Source: Geobacillus vulcani PSS1
Lineage (GTDB): Bacteria; Bacillota; Bacilli; Bacillales; Anoxybacillaceae
Length of the DNA stretch: 64,000 nt
Direction: 5' to 3'
NCBI RefSeq assembly: GCF_000733845.1
Contig: NZ_JPOI01000001.1
Span: 3,039,001 to 3,103,000, forward strand
Below the pieces are notes generated by a model. It saw only the letters and a list, made by a program, of their open reading frames with translations, did not search any database and was not told the origin of the DNA. The position numbers were made by a program, and so were the translations under genes. Positions 17,903 to 27,312 of the stretch are shown here, in pieces. Each line of letters starts with the position of its first letter. Positions within the stretch are counted from its first letter, which is position 1.

Positions 17903-19030
17903 ATGAAGCCATATATCGTTGTCGGGGCTGGCATTTTAGGCGCCTCCACCGCCTATCACCTGGCCACGGAAGGCGCCCAAGTCGTGATCATCGACCGTGG
18001 CGACAAAGGCCAGGCGACTGATGCGGCGGCGGGGATCGTCTGCCCTTGGCTGTCGCAGCGCCGCAACCAAAAATGGTATCGATTAGCGAAAGGCGGGGCA
18101 AAATTTTATCCTTCCCTTATTGAAGAGCTGGAATCATACGGGGAAACGGAAACCGGTTACGCACGCGTCGGGGCTCTATGGCTGCACACGGACGAACAGA
18201 AACTGGAACAGATGGAGGAGCGCGCTCTCAAACGGCGCGAAGACGCGCCGGAAATGGGAGAGATCGTGCGGCTTCATCCCCAAGAGGCGAAGGAGCTGTT
18301 TCCGCCGCTTGTTGGCGAGCATCATGCCCTTTATGTGAGCGGCGCCGCCCGAGTGAACGGTCGAGCGATGCGAGACGCCCTCATTAACGCTGCCCAAAAG
18401 CGCGGCGCCGCCTACATCCGCGGGAACGCCCAGCTTCTGTTTGAAGGTTCCCGCGTCATCGGCGTGGAAGCTGACGGGGCGAAATACGCTGCCGAAGCGG
18501 TCATCATCACGGCTGGCGCCTGGGCTGGACAATTACTGAAGCCGCTCGGCATCAACCTGCTCGTCACCCCACAAAAAGGGCAGCTCATTCACTTGGAACA
18601 TCCAAAATACGACACATCCCATTGGCCAGTCGTCATGCCGCCGAACAATCAGTATATGCTCGCCTTCCCGAGGAGCCGGATCGTGATCGGAACTACACAC
18701 GAAGATGAAGCGAGCATGGACATCCGCCCCACCGCCGGGGGAATGCACGAATTGTTGGACAAAGCGCTTGCGATTGCACCGGGCCTCTTCACCTGTACAT
18801 ACATCGAGACGCGAGTTGGGTTCCGCCCGCGCACGCCCGGGTTTCTCCCAATCTTTGGACCGCTTCCAGGCTGGTCTGGGGTGTATATCGCCAACGGCCT
18901 CGGCTCCTCAGGGCTCACCGTCGGCCCGTATTTAGGAAAAGAGCTGGCGAAACTCGTCATCGGCCTGCCGACGGAACTCGACCCCCGCGATTACGATGCG
19001 GCAAGCGCCGTCGCACCGATCGCTCAATGA
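17903..19030 (+). CDS. FAD-dependent oxidoreductase, DAO family (DadA/YurR-like)
   Basis: A 375-residue flavoprotein of the D-amino acid oxidase superfamily. The FAD-binding Rossmann motif VVGAGILGASTAYHLA is at the N terminus and the second FAD region, GVYIANGLGSSGLTVGP, is near the C terminus. Length and sequence resemble B. subtilis YurR. Likely substrates are amino acids or amines, with electrons going to oxygen or the respiratory chain; exact substrate unknown. The frame is open upstream to 17840, but the ATG at 17903 has AAAAGGTG before it and gives the usual N terminus. Confidence 0.85.
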   Translation: MKPYIVVGAGILGASTAYHLATEGAQVVIIDRGDKGQATDAAAGIVCPWLSQRRNQKWYRLAKGGAKFYPSLIEELESYGETETGYARVGALWLHTDEQKLEQMEERALKRREDAPEMGEIVRLHPQEAKELFPPLVGEHHALYVSGAARVNGRAMRDALINAAQKRGAAYIRGNAQLLFEGSRVIGVEADGAKYAAEAVIITAGAWAGQLLKPLGINLLVTPQKGQLIHLEHPKYDTSHWPVVMPPNNQYMLAFPRSRIVIGTTHEDEASMDIRPTAGGMHELLDKALAIAPGLFTCTYIETRVGFRPRTPGFLPIFGPLPGWSGVYIANGLGSSGLTVGPYLGKELAKLVIGLPTELDPRDYDAASAVAPIAQ

Positions 19031-19111
19031 GGGCGATCAGGAAACCAACAACCGACCTTCCACGATATGAAGAACAGCCAACGCAGCGGCTGATATCGCT
19101 TTCTCACCGCC

Positions 19112-19147
19112 AGGACAAAGCTGACCGTGTTTTGTCAGCTTTGTCCT
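19112..19147. terminator. Bidirectional terminator between DAO oxidase and YpiB genes
   Basis: A perfect 14-bp stem (AGGACAAAGCTGAC / GTCAGCTTTGTCCT) with an 8-nt loop. On the plus strand it leads into TCATATTTTTTC. The right arm contains the last codons and stop of the convergent YpiB-type gene. Confidence 0.8.
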
Positions 19148-19683
19148 TCATATTTTTTCAACTGTTCCGTCAGCTTGTGAAACAGCTCCATATCTTTACG
19201 GTCGAGCGCCTGGTCGATCTGCAGCTTCAACCTCGACACTTCGTGGCGTTTCAACGCCTCGTCAAGCACTTGCTCGGCCGCTTTCGCCATTTTTTCATGG
19301 CGCTCATGCCGCCTGACATTTTCAAACGCCCGCTGATCGATCAGACGAAGATAGGAAAAATTCCTCGACTTCCCCGGAAAGTGAAGCGTTAGGTAGAGCG
19401 GCTCATTCGGATGCAGCGCCAAATCGCCCATAATCGTGGCCAGGCTCGTGCTTTTTTGGCCGCGCCGATAAAACACAAGCCCCTCTTCCTCCGCCATCGC
19501 AGTTGAAATGATCAGCCACCGCGCCTGCTTTTGCTCGGTTTCCGTAAAATGCACATTCTCCAGCAGATGGGGGTGCTGAAGCAAATAATGGAGCACAAAC
19601 CGGGCATCAGGATGCTTTAGACGATGCGTTTGCAAAAACGATGTTAAAAAACGGCGCTTTTCCAACGGCGACACCCACCTCAT
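19135..19683 (-). CDS. YpiB family protein (UPF0302 domain plus IDEAL domain)
   Basis: A 182-residue protein. The N-terminal two thirds match the UPF0302 pattern (MRWVSPLEKRRFLTSFLQTH, LHYLLQHPHLLENVHF, EPLYLTLHF). The last 35 residues carry an IDEAL-domain-like LQIDQALDRKDMELFHKL. YpiB is a conserved Bacillus protein with no settled role. Start follows AGGAGGAGACAGTGCG. In Bacillus the gene sits elsewhere, near qcr genes, so this may be a paralog. Confidence 0.65.
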   Translation of the reverse strand: MRWVSPLEKRRFLTSFLQTHRLKHPDARFVLHYLLQHPHLLENVHFTETEQKQARWLIISTAMAEEEGLVFYRRGQKSTSLATIMGDLALHPNEPLYLTLHFPGKSRNFSYLRLIDQRAFENVRRHERHEKMAKAAEQVLDEALKRHEVSRLKLQIDQALDRKDMELFHKLTEQLKKYEGQS

Positions 19684-19701
19684 CGCACTGTCTCCTCCTC
19701 C

Positions 19702-20350
19702 CTATTTCCAAACCCTCCTTAATCGAGCTAACTCTTGTATATATCCCCAAAATGACACTGGAAACATGATCATTTGGTAAAACAGGCCAAAGGCGACAAA
19801 ACCAATTCTATTTCTTCTGATCTTGAGATCCAATTTTCGGAACACCGATCTTTGATATCGATATAGAGCCCAATACGCGATCAACGTCAGCGGCACAACC
19901 AACAATGTCATCAGGCCAACAATGTAAGAATAACCGAAGAAGGTCAAAATTAATCCCGGTAACCAACATAAAGTATAGATGGTGTCTAAATAAAGGAGCA
20001 ACAGATTCACCATCGTGAGGTATTTCACAAATAATTGCGGTTGCTGCCACGGTTTTACAACCTTCAATGCTTCGATCATTCCCCTTGCCCACCGAGATCG
20101 TTGTCTGCAAAAATGCACCCAAGAAGCCGGAACATCCGTAAATGCCATCGCATGAGGTTCAAAGTAAGTTCAAAGTAAATTCTCCATCCTTTTTTCTAGC
20201 AAATGCCAAGAAAGGACAATATCCTCTCCCATGGCATCAGGCCAACCGCCAACTTCTCTCATGGCCTCCGTCTTATATAAGCTATGCCCCTTGGGCCACC
20301 AAAGTTCCTCGGTATCATCCTTGCATTCGCTTCATCGAAGCCATATCAAG
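19702..20350 (-). pseudogene. Glycosyltransferase family 2 (PgaC/IcaA-like) pseudogene
   Basis: The 3 part is an open frame of 148 codons with the QRSRWARGM (QxxRW) motif and four membrane spans typical of processive GT2 enzymes. Upstream, on the minus strand, further pieces are found in different frames: LDMASMKRMQG, a stop, YRGTLVAQGA, then SLYKTEAMREVGGWPDAMGE and DIVLSWHLLEK, then FEPHAMAFTDVP. Lesions visible are a TGA stop, a frameshift after QGA, one extra A in the run before GGATGG, and an 11-bp direct duplication (TTACTTTGAAC twice) creating a TGA stop. The N-terminal part of the catalytic domain is missing. The parent probably made a surface polysaccharide. Confidence 0.85.
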
Positions 20351-20670
20351 AAAATAATCCCATTAAGACGGACTCAAAGACAAATTGGCATTCAAAGGAA
20401 CATCCCCCTCCCAATATGACCATCTCTTTGGAAATATCATGAATCAAATCCTTGCACCCGCTCAGATCAGAACGTAAAAAACAAAGCTGCTATCGTGGAA
20501 TTAACTCCTTTTGCCTATCCAACTCAAAAGTGTATGAAACAATTGTATGATAACCTTTCATAAAAAAGCAATGGAGTCATTAACGCTTCCTAATTGTTGA
20601 AGAGGAATTTTACAGTGAAGATCATTTGTCTATGGATAATATAAACTTGGAGACACAAGACCCCAAATAA
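20351..20670. other. AT-rich stretch without a recognisable gene
   Basis: This stretch between the glycosyltransferase relic and the mqo terminator is AT-rich and has no convincing frame. It may hold the decayed 5 part of the glycosyltransferase. Confidence 0.4.
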
Positions 20671-20703
20671 AAACAGCTGCCCTTCGTCTTCAGGCAGCTG
20701 TTT
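20671..20703 (-). terminator. Terminator of mqo
   Basis: AAACAGCTGCC pairs with GGCAGCTGTTT; the minus strand continues with TTATTTGGGG. Confidence 0.75.
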
Positions 20704-20750
20704 CTCACAGACGGCCAAGCGATCCCCAGCAGGCCGCAATTGGCATGGGC

Positions 20751-22256
20751 CTACGCCAACTGCAGCGCAAAGTGGCCATTCAATCCGAGCGCTTCCGCTG
20801 TAGACGCTTGCACTTGCCGCAAAAGCGATTCGTTTTTCATCAATGATTCGCCGTAGGACGGAATCATTTCTTTCACTTTCGATCGCCATTCTTTCATCTG
20901 CTCTGGGAAACATTTCTCGATGACTTCCAACATCACATGAACCGCCGTCGATGCGCCCGGCGACGCGCCAAGCAGCGCCGCGATCGAACCGTCAGCCGCA
21001 TGGACGACCTCGGTGCCGAACTGCAATGTCCCTTTGCCGCCGGATTCCGTGTCTTTGATCACTTGCACGCGCTGACCAGCGACAACAATGTCCCATTCGT
21101 CACTTTTCGCCGTCGGGACGAATTCACGAAGCTCTTGCATGCGCTGTTCTTTGGACAACAGCACTTGCTGGATCAAATAGTTGGTCAAGGCCATATTTTT
21201 CACGCCCGCCGCCAAGATCGTCAATACGTTATGCGGCTTGATTGAAGTGAACAGGTCGAGCATCGAGCCGTTTTTCAAAAACTTCGGCGAAAAACCGGCA
21301 AACGGCCCAAACAGCAGCATCTTCTGATTGTCGATAAACCGTGTGTCCAGATGCGGAACCGACATCGGCGGCGCGCCGACTTTCGCTTTGCCGTACACTT
21401 TCGCGTGATGCTTTTCCACCACTTCCGGGTTGTTGCACACCATAAACAGTCCGCTGACCGGAAAGCCGCCAATACCTTTTCCTTCCGGAATGCCGGACTT
21501 TTGCAACAAGTGAAGGCTGCCTCCCCCGGCGCCGATGAAAACGAACTTCGCTGCATGCCGTTCGACAACGCCGCTGTCTAAATTCCGCACTTTCAGCTCC
21601 CACAAACCATCACTTGTCCGTTTGATATCTTCCACATGATGGCGGTAATGAATCTCCACGTTTTTCCGTTTTAAATGTTCAAACAGCTCACGCGTCAACG
21701 CTCCAAAGTTCACATCCGTCCCTGATTCGATTCGCGTCGCCGCCAGCGGCTCCGTCACTGTCCGATCTTCCATCATGAGCGGCACCCATTCGGCCAGCTT
21801 TTTCGGGTCATCGGAAAATTCCATGCCTTTAAACAGCGGATTGGCCGCCATCGTTTCATACCGCTTTTTCAAAAACGCCACATTGTCCGCGCCTTGCACG
21901 AAGCTCATATGCGGCAGCGGGCGAATGAACGTTTTCGGATCGCGAAGCACTCCGCTGTTCACCAAATGAGCCCAAAACTGCAAGGAAACATAAAACTGTT
22001 CATTGATTTTAATGGCTTTGCTGATGTCGATCGACCCGTCCGGCTTCTCCACCGTATAGTTCAGCTCACAAAGCGCCGCGTGCCCCGTCCCGGCGTTGTT
22101 CCACTCATTCGAGCTTTCCACGCCGGCTTCCTCCAACCTTTCAAACACCGTGATCTCCCACTCCGGCGCCAATTCCTTCAACAGCGTCCCCAATGTCGCA
22201 CTCATAATGCCAGCGCCGATTAAGATCACATCGGTTTTTGCTTGTTTGTTGCCCAT
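20751..22256 (-). CDS. mqo: Malate:quinone oxidoreductase
   Basis: This membrane-associated FAD enzyme oxidises malate to oxaloacetate and passes electrons to quinone. About 501 residues. The N terminus has [20 protein letters not shown] (FAD), followed by [20 protein letters not shown], and the C-terminal region has [18 protein letters not shown]. The sequence closely matches B. subtilis Mqo (YojH). The frame is open to 22328, but the ATG at 22256 (or 22259) with GGGATGG upstream gives the family start. It is a single-gene unit; the AT-rich upstream region should hold its promoter. Confidence 0.94.
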   Translation of the reverse strand: MGNKQAKTDVILIGAGIMSATLGTLLKELAPEWEITVFERLEEAGVESSNEWNNAGTGHAALCELNYTVEKPDGSIDISKAIKINEQFYVSLQFWAHLVNSGVLRDPKTFIRPLPHMSFVQGADNVAFLKKRYETMAANPLFKGMEFSDDPKKLAEWVPLMMEDRTVTEPLAATRIESGTDVNFGALTRELFEHLKRKNVEIHYRHHVEDIKRTSDGLWELKVRNLDSGVVERHAAKFVFIGAGGGSLHLLQKSGIPEGKGIGGFPVSGLFMVCNNPEVVEKHHAKVYGKAKVGAPPMSVPHLDTRFIDNQKMLLFGPFAGFSPKFLKNGSMLDLFTSIKPHNVLTILAAGVKNMALTNYLIQQVLLSKEQRMQELREFVPTAKSDEWDIVVAGQRVQVIKDTESGGKGTLQFGTEVVHAADGSIAALLGASPGASTAVHVMLEVIEKCFPEQMKEWRSKVKEMIPSYGESLMKNESLLRQVQASTAEALGLNGHFALQLA

Positions 22257-22727
22257 CATTACCATCCCTATCCATAGAATAGTCAAGAACATCGAGCGCT
22301 CGCTCGAAACAATTCCGTTGACACCCATTGATTTTGGGTGCGGTTACAAAATAATTATAACACAATAATCAAATAGTATAACATTATTATGGACAAACAA
22401 AAAAATATATTAATATACTGAACAATCCCCTGCTTTACAGCGGTTTCAACAACAAAAATCAACCATCTTCCTTTACATCAATTTTACAAAATCGTTGAAT
22501 ATTTCGCCACCATCTCGAGCAAAAAAATTTTTAGGGCGGTCATCATCCGTTCAAACATCCCCGTACATCCGGACGAGTGGCCAGCCCTCATCGGAAGAAA
22601 AAATTACCAAGCAAAACAGTCAAAAGTATACTCAAACAGGCGGGGCTATTATAAGTCCCCTCTAAAGGAGGACGAATGGGCGCGCTCGTTTATCCCATGC
22701 AAAATGATTTTCAGCTGCTATCCCGGG
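22257..22727. other. AT-rich intergenic region upstream of mqo
   Basis: It should hold the mqo promoter; a small hairpin (CACCC and GGGTG around ATTGATTTT) lies at 22321-22339. The rest shows no gene or RNA that I can recognise. Confidence 0.4.
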
Positions 22728-22752
22728 CAAAAAAGGCCGAGCGATCGGCCTT
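22728..22752 (-). terminator. Terminator downstream of the small hypothetical gene
   Basis: AAGGCCGA pairs with TCGGCCTT; the minus strand continues TTTTGCCC. Confidence 0.6.
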
Positions 22753-22822
22753 CTTTTCTTCTTCCGTTGTTTTCAAACACCGACCTATACTTCCTCCAAC
22801 TGAACCTGCTTACAAATAATTT

Positions 22823-23167
22823 TTAGAAATGGCTCTTTATAATCAAAAAGGTATAAATATGAAAATGGTGAAACCCACTTAAATTTGCCTCTACATTTTC
22901 GAAGCGAATAATAGTGAACAAGCTATCAAAATGGATATCATCCCTTGACACTTCTAGTATCTCTTTTTTTAGTTTGTACTCCACAGCCAGGCAATCCTTA
23001 AAATGCAACGCCACTATTCTGTTTTCTTCCCTGTTTTCCTGTGTATCCCAATAATAGTCGATCGTGATAGAAAAATCTAACGGATTGTTCCATTTCATAT
23101 CCGTTATAATACTATCCGTGAAATCAAAATGATCGTTGATTTCTCTATAATTGTTGGCGATGATCAT
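22823..23167 (-). CDS. Hypothetical protein, AT-rich gene
   Basis: A frame of about 114 residues, rich in Asp, Phe and Ile, with no family I recognise. Features: FDFTDSIITDMKWNNPLDF and IDYYWDTQENREENRIVALHF, suggesting a soluble beta-rich fold. The ATG at 23167 has AGGTG 6 nt upstream. The base composition is clearly more AT-rich than the neighbours, and it lies next to a tRNA gene, which suggests acquisition by transfer. Immunity or accessory roles are possible but unsupported. Confidence 0.55.
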   Translation of the reverse strand: MIIANNYREINDHFDFTDSIITDMKWNNPLDFSITIDYYWDTQENREENRIVALHFKDCLAVEYKLKKEILEVSRDDIHFDSLFTIIRFENVEANLSGFHHFHIYTFLIIKSHF

Positions 23168-23283
23168 TTTATTCACCTACTTTCCAAAAACATTTTTATA
23201 TGGGCAACGCACTTCTCATGCGCACAAAATTCGTGCAAAATTTTTTCGGATTCTATCGTTTTTTTCGGGATTCCCAAAAAATG

Positions 23284-23307
23284 AAAAATGACCGCAAACG
23301 CGGTCAT
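23284..23307 (-). terminator. Terminator of tRNA-Arg
   Basis: ATGACCGC and GCGGTCAT form a perfect 8-bp stem with a 4-nt loop; on the minus strand TTTTTCATTTTTT follows. Confidence 0.85.
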
Positions 23308-23351
23308 ATCAAGGGTTTCAGCAACTTCAACCCGAGCCAATCGTATGTAGA

Positions 23352-23427
23352 TGGCGGCCCCGAGAGGATTCGAACCTCCGACGCACGGTTTAGGAAACCG
23401 ACGCTCTATCCACTGAGCTACGGGGCC
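23352..23427 (-). tRNA. tRNA-Arg (anticodon CCU)
   Basis: The minus strand folds as a cloverleaf: acceptor GGCCCCG with CGGGGCC, D-stem GCTC/GAGC, anticodon loop TTCCTAA with anticodon CCT (reads AGG), and T-arm loop GTTCGAATC. CCA is encoded at the 3 end (23352-23354). A terminator follows at 23284-23307. Confidence 0.93.
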
Positions 23428-24565
23428 GTGTTGGCTCTGCATTCGGCATTGGACGGATAAATAGGCGGGCTCCTGAAGCCGTTGCGGCGGGAGAGTGAAT
23501 GAAAGTCAAGAAACATCGCTCCTACAGAGAACACGAGCAGCACGGTTTCCCCTTTTGACGCCGTGTTGTGCGCTCAACGTCGGCGACTCCGCTCTCTCGT
23601 TTACGGCGGGGAGACCGCATCTAGCTGCCAACGTACCGTCTATGAGACGTACAGCCTGTATTATAACGGTTTTTTGCTATGGTGGCAAGCTCTCTTTTAT
23701 TCTTCCATCGCTCTCTTTGTCCGGCTCTACTCAGTCGCTTGTCCGTATCTCTCAGCTTGGCAAGCCATAGAGTCGATCATGCAGCTTCCTCATTTCGGGA
23801 AACCGCATGACCGACAATTTTACGGCGAAAGAACAGTCGGCAAAAGAACAAAGCTGTTTTGAACAGGAAGGTGGTAAATGTTTGGCTTCACATTCCTAAC
23901 CGCACCCATTGGCGACCATGCTTTTTCACCAGCCGGCTCACAACCTGCACCTGTGATCCGTTCATTTTTTGAAATTCATCAAAACATAGAATGATAGAGT
24001 TCTACACCATCCGTTCAGGTCGTTACACACCGTTCTCTACGTTTGGGCTATAAGCTGTTCAATCGGTTTCTTTCAATCTTGATTGTATTATCCTTTCCCT
24101 CCAATACGTCTGCACGTTTGCTGCCGTAGAGGCGCAACTTGGGAGATCCTTTGACCGCTTTGATGGAGAGCCTCGACGTTCCCCGAGTTTGTTGTTTTTG
24201 GATATCCACACATTCGAGAAACTCATCCCAATACACAATCGCAATGACTTGATTAGAATCGTTCAACTGTCTCTGCGCGCAAATTTGCCGAATGAATAGT
24301 CGTGCAAGCAAAGTATTTGTTGGAAATAGACTTTCATTCATAAAAAACAGCGAAACATCGGTTTTGGCTCTCCTACATCCCTTACCTTACAATTATAAGT
24401 TCTTCGTTTCCTACTCCTCCCCCATCATCCCCACCACTTCCCGAAACACGGCTGATGGCTGTTGGCGGAGCAGTTCAGCAGCGATCGTTTTTCGCTTCGC
24501 GAGGACAGGCACTCGGAGGATGTGGGACATGAGATATGGCGCTCATTTCTCAAGCCGCTTATGTT
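23428..24565. other. Gene-poor relic region
   Basis: No intact gene is recognisable in these 1.1 kb. Short protein-like frames on the minus strand (about 24048-24341, and about 24420-24560 reading LRVPVLAKRKTIAAELLRQQ) look like pieces of dead genes but match no family I can name. Next to a tRNA gene and a truncated cupin, it looks like a site of past insertions and deletions. Confidence 0.4.
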
Positions 24566-24832
24566 CTATTCAGCTGCGAGGGCATCGTCCTTTGTTCGGT
24601 GCACGGTGCCGTGCGGGTGCTTGCGGGGCGCATAGATGGAATAGAGCTTGAGCGGGATCGTTCCGGTGTTGATGACATTGTGCCATGTTCCCGTTGGAAC
24701 TATGATCGCGGAACCGGCACGTACGTTTTTCTCAAACGTCAGTTCATCTTTTCTCTTGCTCATTCGGGCGATTCCTTCCTTATGTTCAATGCAGAAAAGG
24801 ACTTTTCCGTTCGAACTGCTGGCGAAAAAGTG
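24566..24832 (-). pseudogene. N-terminally truncated cupin protein
   Basis: The minus-strand frame reads SKRKDELTFEKNVRAGSAII, VPTGTWHNVINTGTIPLKLY and SIYAPRKHPHGTVHRTKDD. This is the C-terminal half of a small cupin (full length about 110-130 residues). The preceding codons, CIEHKEGIARM, still resemble the middle of the barrel, but the frame ends at a stop at 24833 and the first 50 or so residues, with the His-rich metal site, are missing. A methionine before SKRKD could start a short product, yet it could not form a cupin barrel. The break point adjoins repeat B copy 3. Confidence 0.75.
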
Positions 24833-24849
24833 CTACAATGGGGCCTTTC

Positions 24850-24925
24850 TATGAAACGAACACGTCGGCGAGCATTGATTTTTTATACCTAGATCGGGAG
24901 CAACATTTTCTCATGAATGTTTTTT
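24850..24925. repeat. Dispersed decayed repeat B, copy 3 (weak)
   Basis: In the opposite orientation to copies 1 and 2, this stretch shares TCGGCGAG, then GGGAGCAACATTTTCTCATG and ATGTTTTT in the same order as the reverse complement of 4776-4850 and 58710-58783. Similarity is roughly 70 percent by eye. Confidence 0.4.
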
Positions 24926-25170
24926 GGCGAAATACCTCCGATGGGCTGGTGACGGCTGTGTTTTACCGGCCTTCTCATGCTAAGGAAAACTTGTCGATTC
25001 TTTGATGCTTTGCTACTCTATCCATAAGACATGAACTTCCTTGTCTGAGTGGTTGGCACATCCATCTTCCTTAAGCAGTCCGGTTCACGTCTCCTTTTTC
25101 GCTTGATTTCTGGTGTTAGTGGATCAGTTGGTTTACAGTAAATAACAAAAAGGGGAAAGAAGGTGTTTTT
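24926..25170. other. Upstream region of the second Uma2 gene
   Basis: No gene seen. It must contain the promoter of the gene at 25171, but I cannot point to clear -35 and -10 boxes. Confidence 0.35.
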
Positions 25171-25737
25171 GTGAACCCGCCTAACAACCATTTCGTTTCT
25201 CTCGAAGAGTTTTACCAAATGAGAGAAAGTACAGATCGGATCTTAGAGTACATTGACGGCACTGTCTTTATGTCCCCATCCCCTTCTACCCAGCATCAAC
25301 GAATTTCCGGACGATTGCACGCCAAATTATTCAATTTTTTAGAAGACAAGGATTGCGAAGTCTTTCACGCTCCGTTTGATATTGAACTGAAAAACGATAA
25401 AATAGATGGAACAAAAATCGTCATTCCGGACTTATCCGTCATATGTGATCAAAGCGGATTAATGGAAAACAAATTTGTCGGAGTACCGACACTGATCATT
25501 GAAATAGTAAGTCCATCGAATCAAGCGCACGATTTAGTGTTTAAACTCAATCTCTATATGCAGTACGGAGTCCAAGAATACTGGATCGTGAATCCAATGC
25601 TCAATACGGTGCAAATTTATTCCCTCAATGACGAAGCCCAATACGAGCAAACCGATGTATTAAGAGGAAAAGGAATGGCTCGATCACGAGTGTTAAAAGG
25701 TTTTGAAGTCAATGTAGAGGAACTTTTTAAGGCGTAA
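25171..25737 (+). CDS. Uma2 family protein (DUF820), second copy
   Basis: A 188-residue Uma2-family protein with a GTG start behind AAAGAAGG. Visible segments are FVSLEEFYQMRESTDRILEY, VIPDLSVICDQSG, PTLIIEIVSPSNQAHDL and YGVQEYWIVNP, carrying the presumed PD-(D/E)XK acidic residues. It is clearly divergent from the other Uma2 protein at 2404 (roughly a third identical by eye) and its gene is more AT-rich, so it was probably acquired separately rather than duplicated here. Function in the family is unproven. Confidence 0.85.
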   Translation: MNPPNNHFVSLEEFYQMRESTDRILEYIDGTVFMSPSPSTQHQRISGRLHAKLFNFLEDKDCEVFHAPFDIELKNDKIDGTKIVIPDLSVICDQSGLMENKFVGVPTLIIEIVSPSNQAHDLVFKLNLYMQYGVQEYWIVNPMLNTVQIYSLNDEAQYEQTDVLRGKGMARSRVLKGFEVNVEELFKA

Positions 25738-25747
25738 ACATAAAATA

Positions 25748-25846
25748 TCATTTTTTTGCCCGTTCTTTCAGAAAGTCTTCTCCCTTGTCGGAAAGAATGG
25801 GCTCCGTTTTTTCGAGACTCAGATTGTTTTTTCCTTCTCCGTGCAT
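25748..25846 (-). CDS. Possible small protein of 32 residues
   Basis: A short minus-strand frame begins with ATG behind AGGAAGGAGC and encodes MHGEGKNNLSLEKTEPILSD followed by KGEDFLKERAKK. It is hydrophilic and charged. The strong ribosome site argues for translation, but the same bases form the terminator of the Uma2 gene on the other strand, so it could be coincidence. No family recognised. Confidence 0.3.
   Translation of the reverse strand: MHGEGKNNLSLEKTEPILSDKGEDFLKERAKK
25758..25812 (+). terminator. Terminator of the second Uma2 gene
   Basis: GCCCGTTCTTTC pairs with GAAAGAATGGGC (one mismatch), followed by TCCGTTTTTTCG. Confidence 0.7.
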
Positions 25847-25890
25847 GCTCCTTCCTCCGAGCCGCCCCCCTTCTTTCCCTTTCGCTTCGC

Positions 25891-26030
25891 CTAGAAAGCT
25901 GGTGAAAAACGGTTGCTTCTCTTGAGCAATGGGGGAGCGTGTGAAAGGCGATACCGATGCGACAGAGCTTTTTCTATTTGAGAAACGAGGTCGGTAAGCG
26001 GCCTGCTTCCTTAAATCACCAGCCTTCTAG
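25891..26030. mobile_element. MITE-like element A, copy 1
   Basis: A 140-bp element without coding capacity. Its ends form a 15-bp terminal inverted repeat with one mismatch, CTAGAAAGCTGGTGA and TCACCAGCCTTCTAG. The outer CTAG on both sides may be a 4-bp target duplication. The interior is about 87 percent identical (by eye) to 38927-39049, and the ends match those of the element at 52663-52793. Confidence 0.8.
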
Positions 26031-26084
26031 AATGGGAGATTCCTGCGAACCTCGAAGCATCGTGCGGATCTTTGTTAAGCAACA

Positions 26085-26119
26085 AGCCCGCTCCTCACTT
26101 TCAGGCGCGGAGGCGGGCT
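26085..26119 (-). terminator. Terminator of the SEC-C gene
   Basis: AGCCCGC and GCGGGCT pair across a partly complementary loop; the minus strand continues TTGTTGCTT. Confidence 0.55.
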
Positions 26120-26143
26120 GTTGGTTCGGCCAAGTATGTGTGT

Positions 26144-27310
26144 TTACTTCCCGCAGCACTTTTTATACTTTTTCCCGCTGCCGCATGGACACGGGTCGTT
26201 GCGGCCGATTTTGGGCTCTTCCCGACGGTATGGAATGTTTTTTGGCAAAGGTGGATTTTGCAACAACGCTTGAAAATGGCGGTATCTTTGATCGGCGAGC
26301 GCCTTCCATTTTTCTAATTTCGGATGGTCGAGCCCTAGAATGGTATAATATCCGTAAGCGGTTTGTTCTACATCGATCAGCCCGGAATGCCCCCGTTTTT
26401 CCACTCTTTCTAAATATTCTTCCACTTCCGGAAGCGCTTCTTGATCCAGCTGGTGGCAAAGCGCCTCAAAGCAAAACGCGCGCATGTCATCATCGCGCAG
26501 CTCGGAAAACACTTCCCGCAATACACGGACGGCCTGCTTTGATTTAATGTTGGCGAGCACATGAATGGCCGAAAAGGCCGTTTCCTTTTGAAACGCATAT
26601 GGGCGTACGGCTTCGATGACTTCGCCGTTTTGAAACGTCGACAACGCATAAACGACTTGATCGAGGAGCACATCGCCATCTTGTTGTTCCAACAGCGAGG
26701 CTAGTCTTGGAATATATTCGGTGGCGCCCATCAACGAAAGCGCATACACCGCCAAAATACCATCGTACGAAAACCATGGCTGCTGTTCATTTTTCATCCA
26801 CGTGAGACTCACGTCTTCCTTTGTCAGCCACTCGCGCTCAACGAGAATGCGCACGACTTGCTTGGCGGCGGAAAACAAGTTCTGGTTAAACATCTCTTCC
26901 TGTTCCAAGCGGGAAAGCAACGAAAAGTAGTGGTCCCATACGTCGTCTTCCGCTCCCTCGGCCACAAGCCGGACAGCGCGTTGCCAAGACCGCGGGAAGT
27001 GGCGAAGCAGCTGCTGTCCGTAGGTTTCAAGTTGCGCAACCGAAAACGGGAAAAACCAGCGGACATACTTGGCTGCATCTTTGATGGTCAACAACTGTTC
27101 AAGCGCCCGATCGGTCAGCGGTTGTTTCGATACGCCGCGCAAAATCATGCTTCGCATGTCCTCGTCGGCAGTTGTGACGGCCTCGTCAATGAGACGCTCC
27201 ACCCACGCAGCTGGAACGCCTGGATACTCCTCTATTGCGTAAAAGGCAAACTGACGGAGGAGAGGATCTTCACAAAATAAATACGGTTCGATCGTTTCTA
27301 AAAAGGACAT
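26144..27310 (-). CDS. HEAT-like repeat protein with C-terminal SEC-C zinc motif
   Basis: A 388-residue soluble protein. Most of it is helical and resembles HEAT/armadillo-type repeats (for example [20 protein letters not shown] and [20 protein letters not shown]). The last 20 residues, [20 protein letters not shown], are a SEC-C motif, which binds zinc through its Cys residues as in SecA. SEC-C proteins often act as adaptors for the translation or secretion machinery; no specific role can be given here. The start at 27310 (GGTGGG upstream) is preferred to an upstream frame start at 27358. Confidence 0.8.
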   Translation of the reverse strand: MSFLETIEPYLFCEDPLLRQFAFYAIEEYPGVPAAWVERLIDEAVTTADEDMRSMILRGVSKQPLTDRALEQLLTIKDAAKYVRWFFPFSVAQLETYGQQLLRHFPRSWQRAVRLVAEGAEDDVWDHYFSLLSRLEQEEMFNQNLFSAAKQVVRILVEREWLTKEDVSLTWMKNEQQPWFSYDGILAVYALSLMGATEYIPRLASLLEQQDGDVLLDQVVYALSTFQNGEVIEAVRPYAFQKETAFSAIHVLANIKSKQAVRVLREVFSELRDDDMRAFCFEALCHQLDQEALPEVEEYLERVEKRGHSGLIDVEQTAYGYYTILGLDHPKLEKWKALADQRYRHFQALLQNPPLPKNIPYRREEPKIGRNDPCPCGSGKKYKKCCGK

Positions 27311-27312
27311 GA

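Noticed and set aside
23173..23442. Open frame with RRFPKPCVGGSNPLGA
   Set aside because: This is the translation of the tRNA-Arg sequence read in the wrong sense; the tRNA cloverleaf explains it.
24048..24341. Minus-strand frame of 97 codons in the relic region
   Set aside because: No ribosome site, no family match, and it lies among dead gene pieces; kept only as part of the relic-region note.
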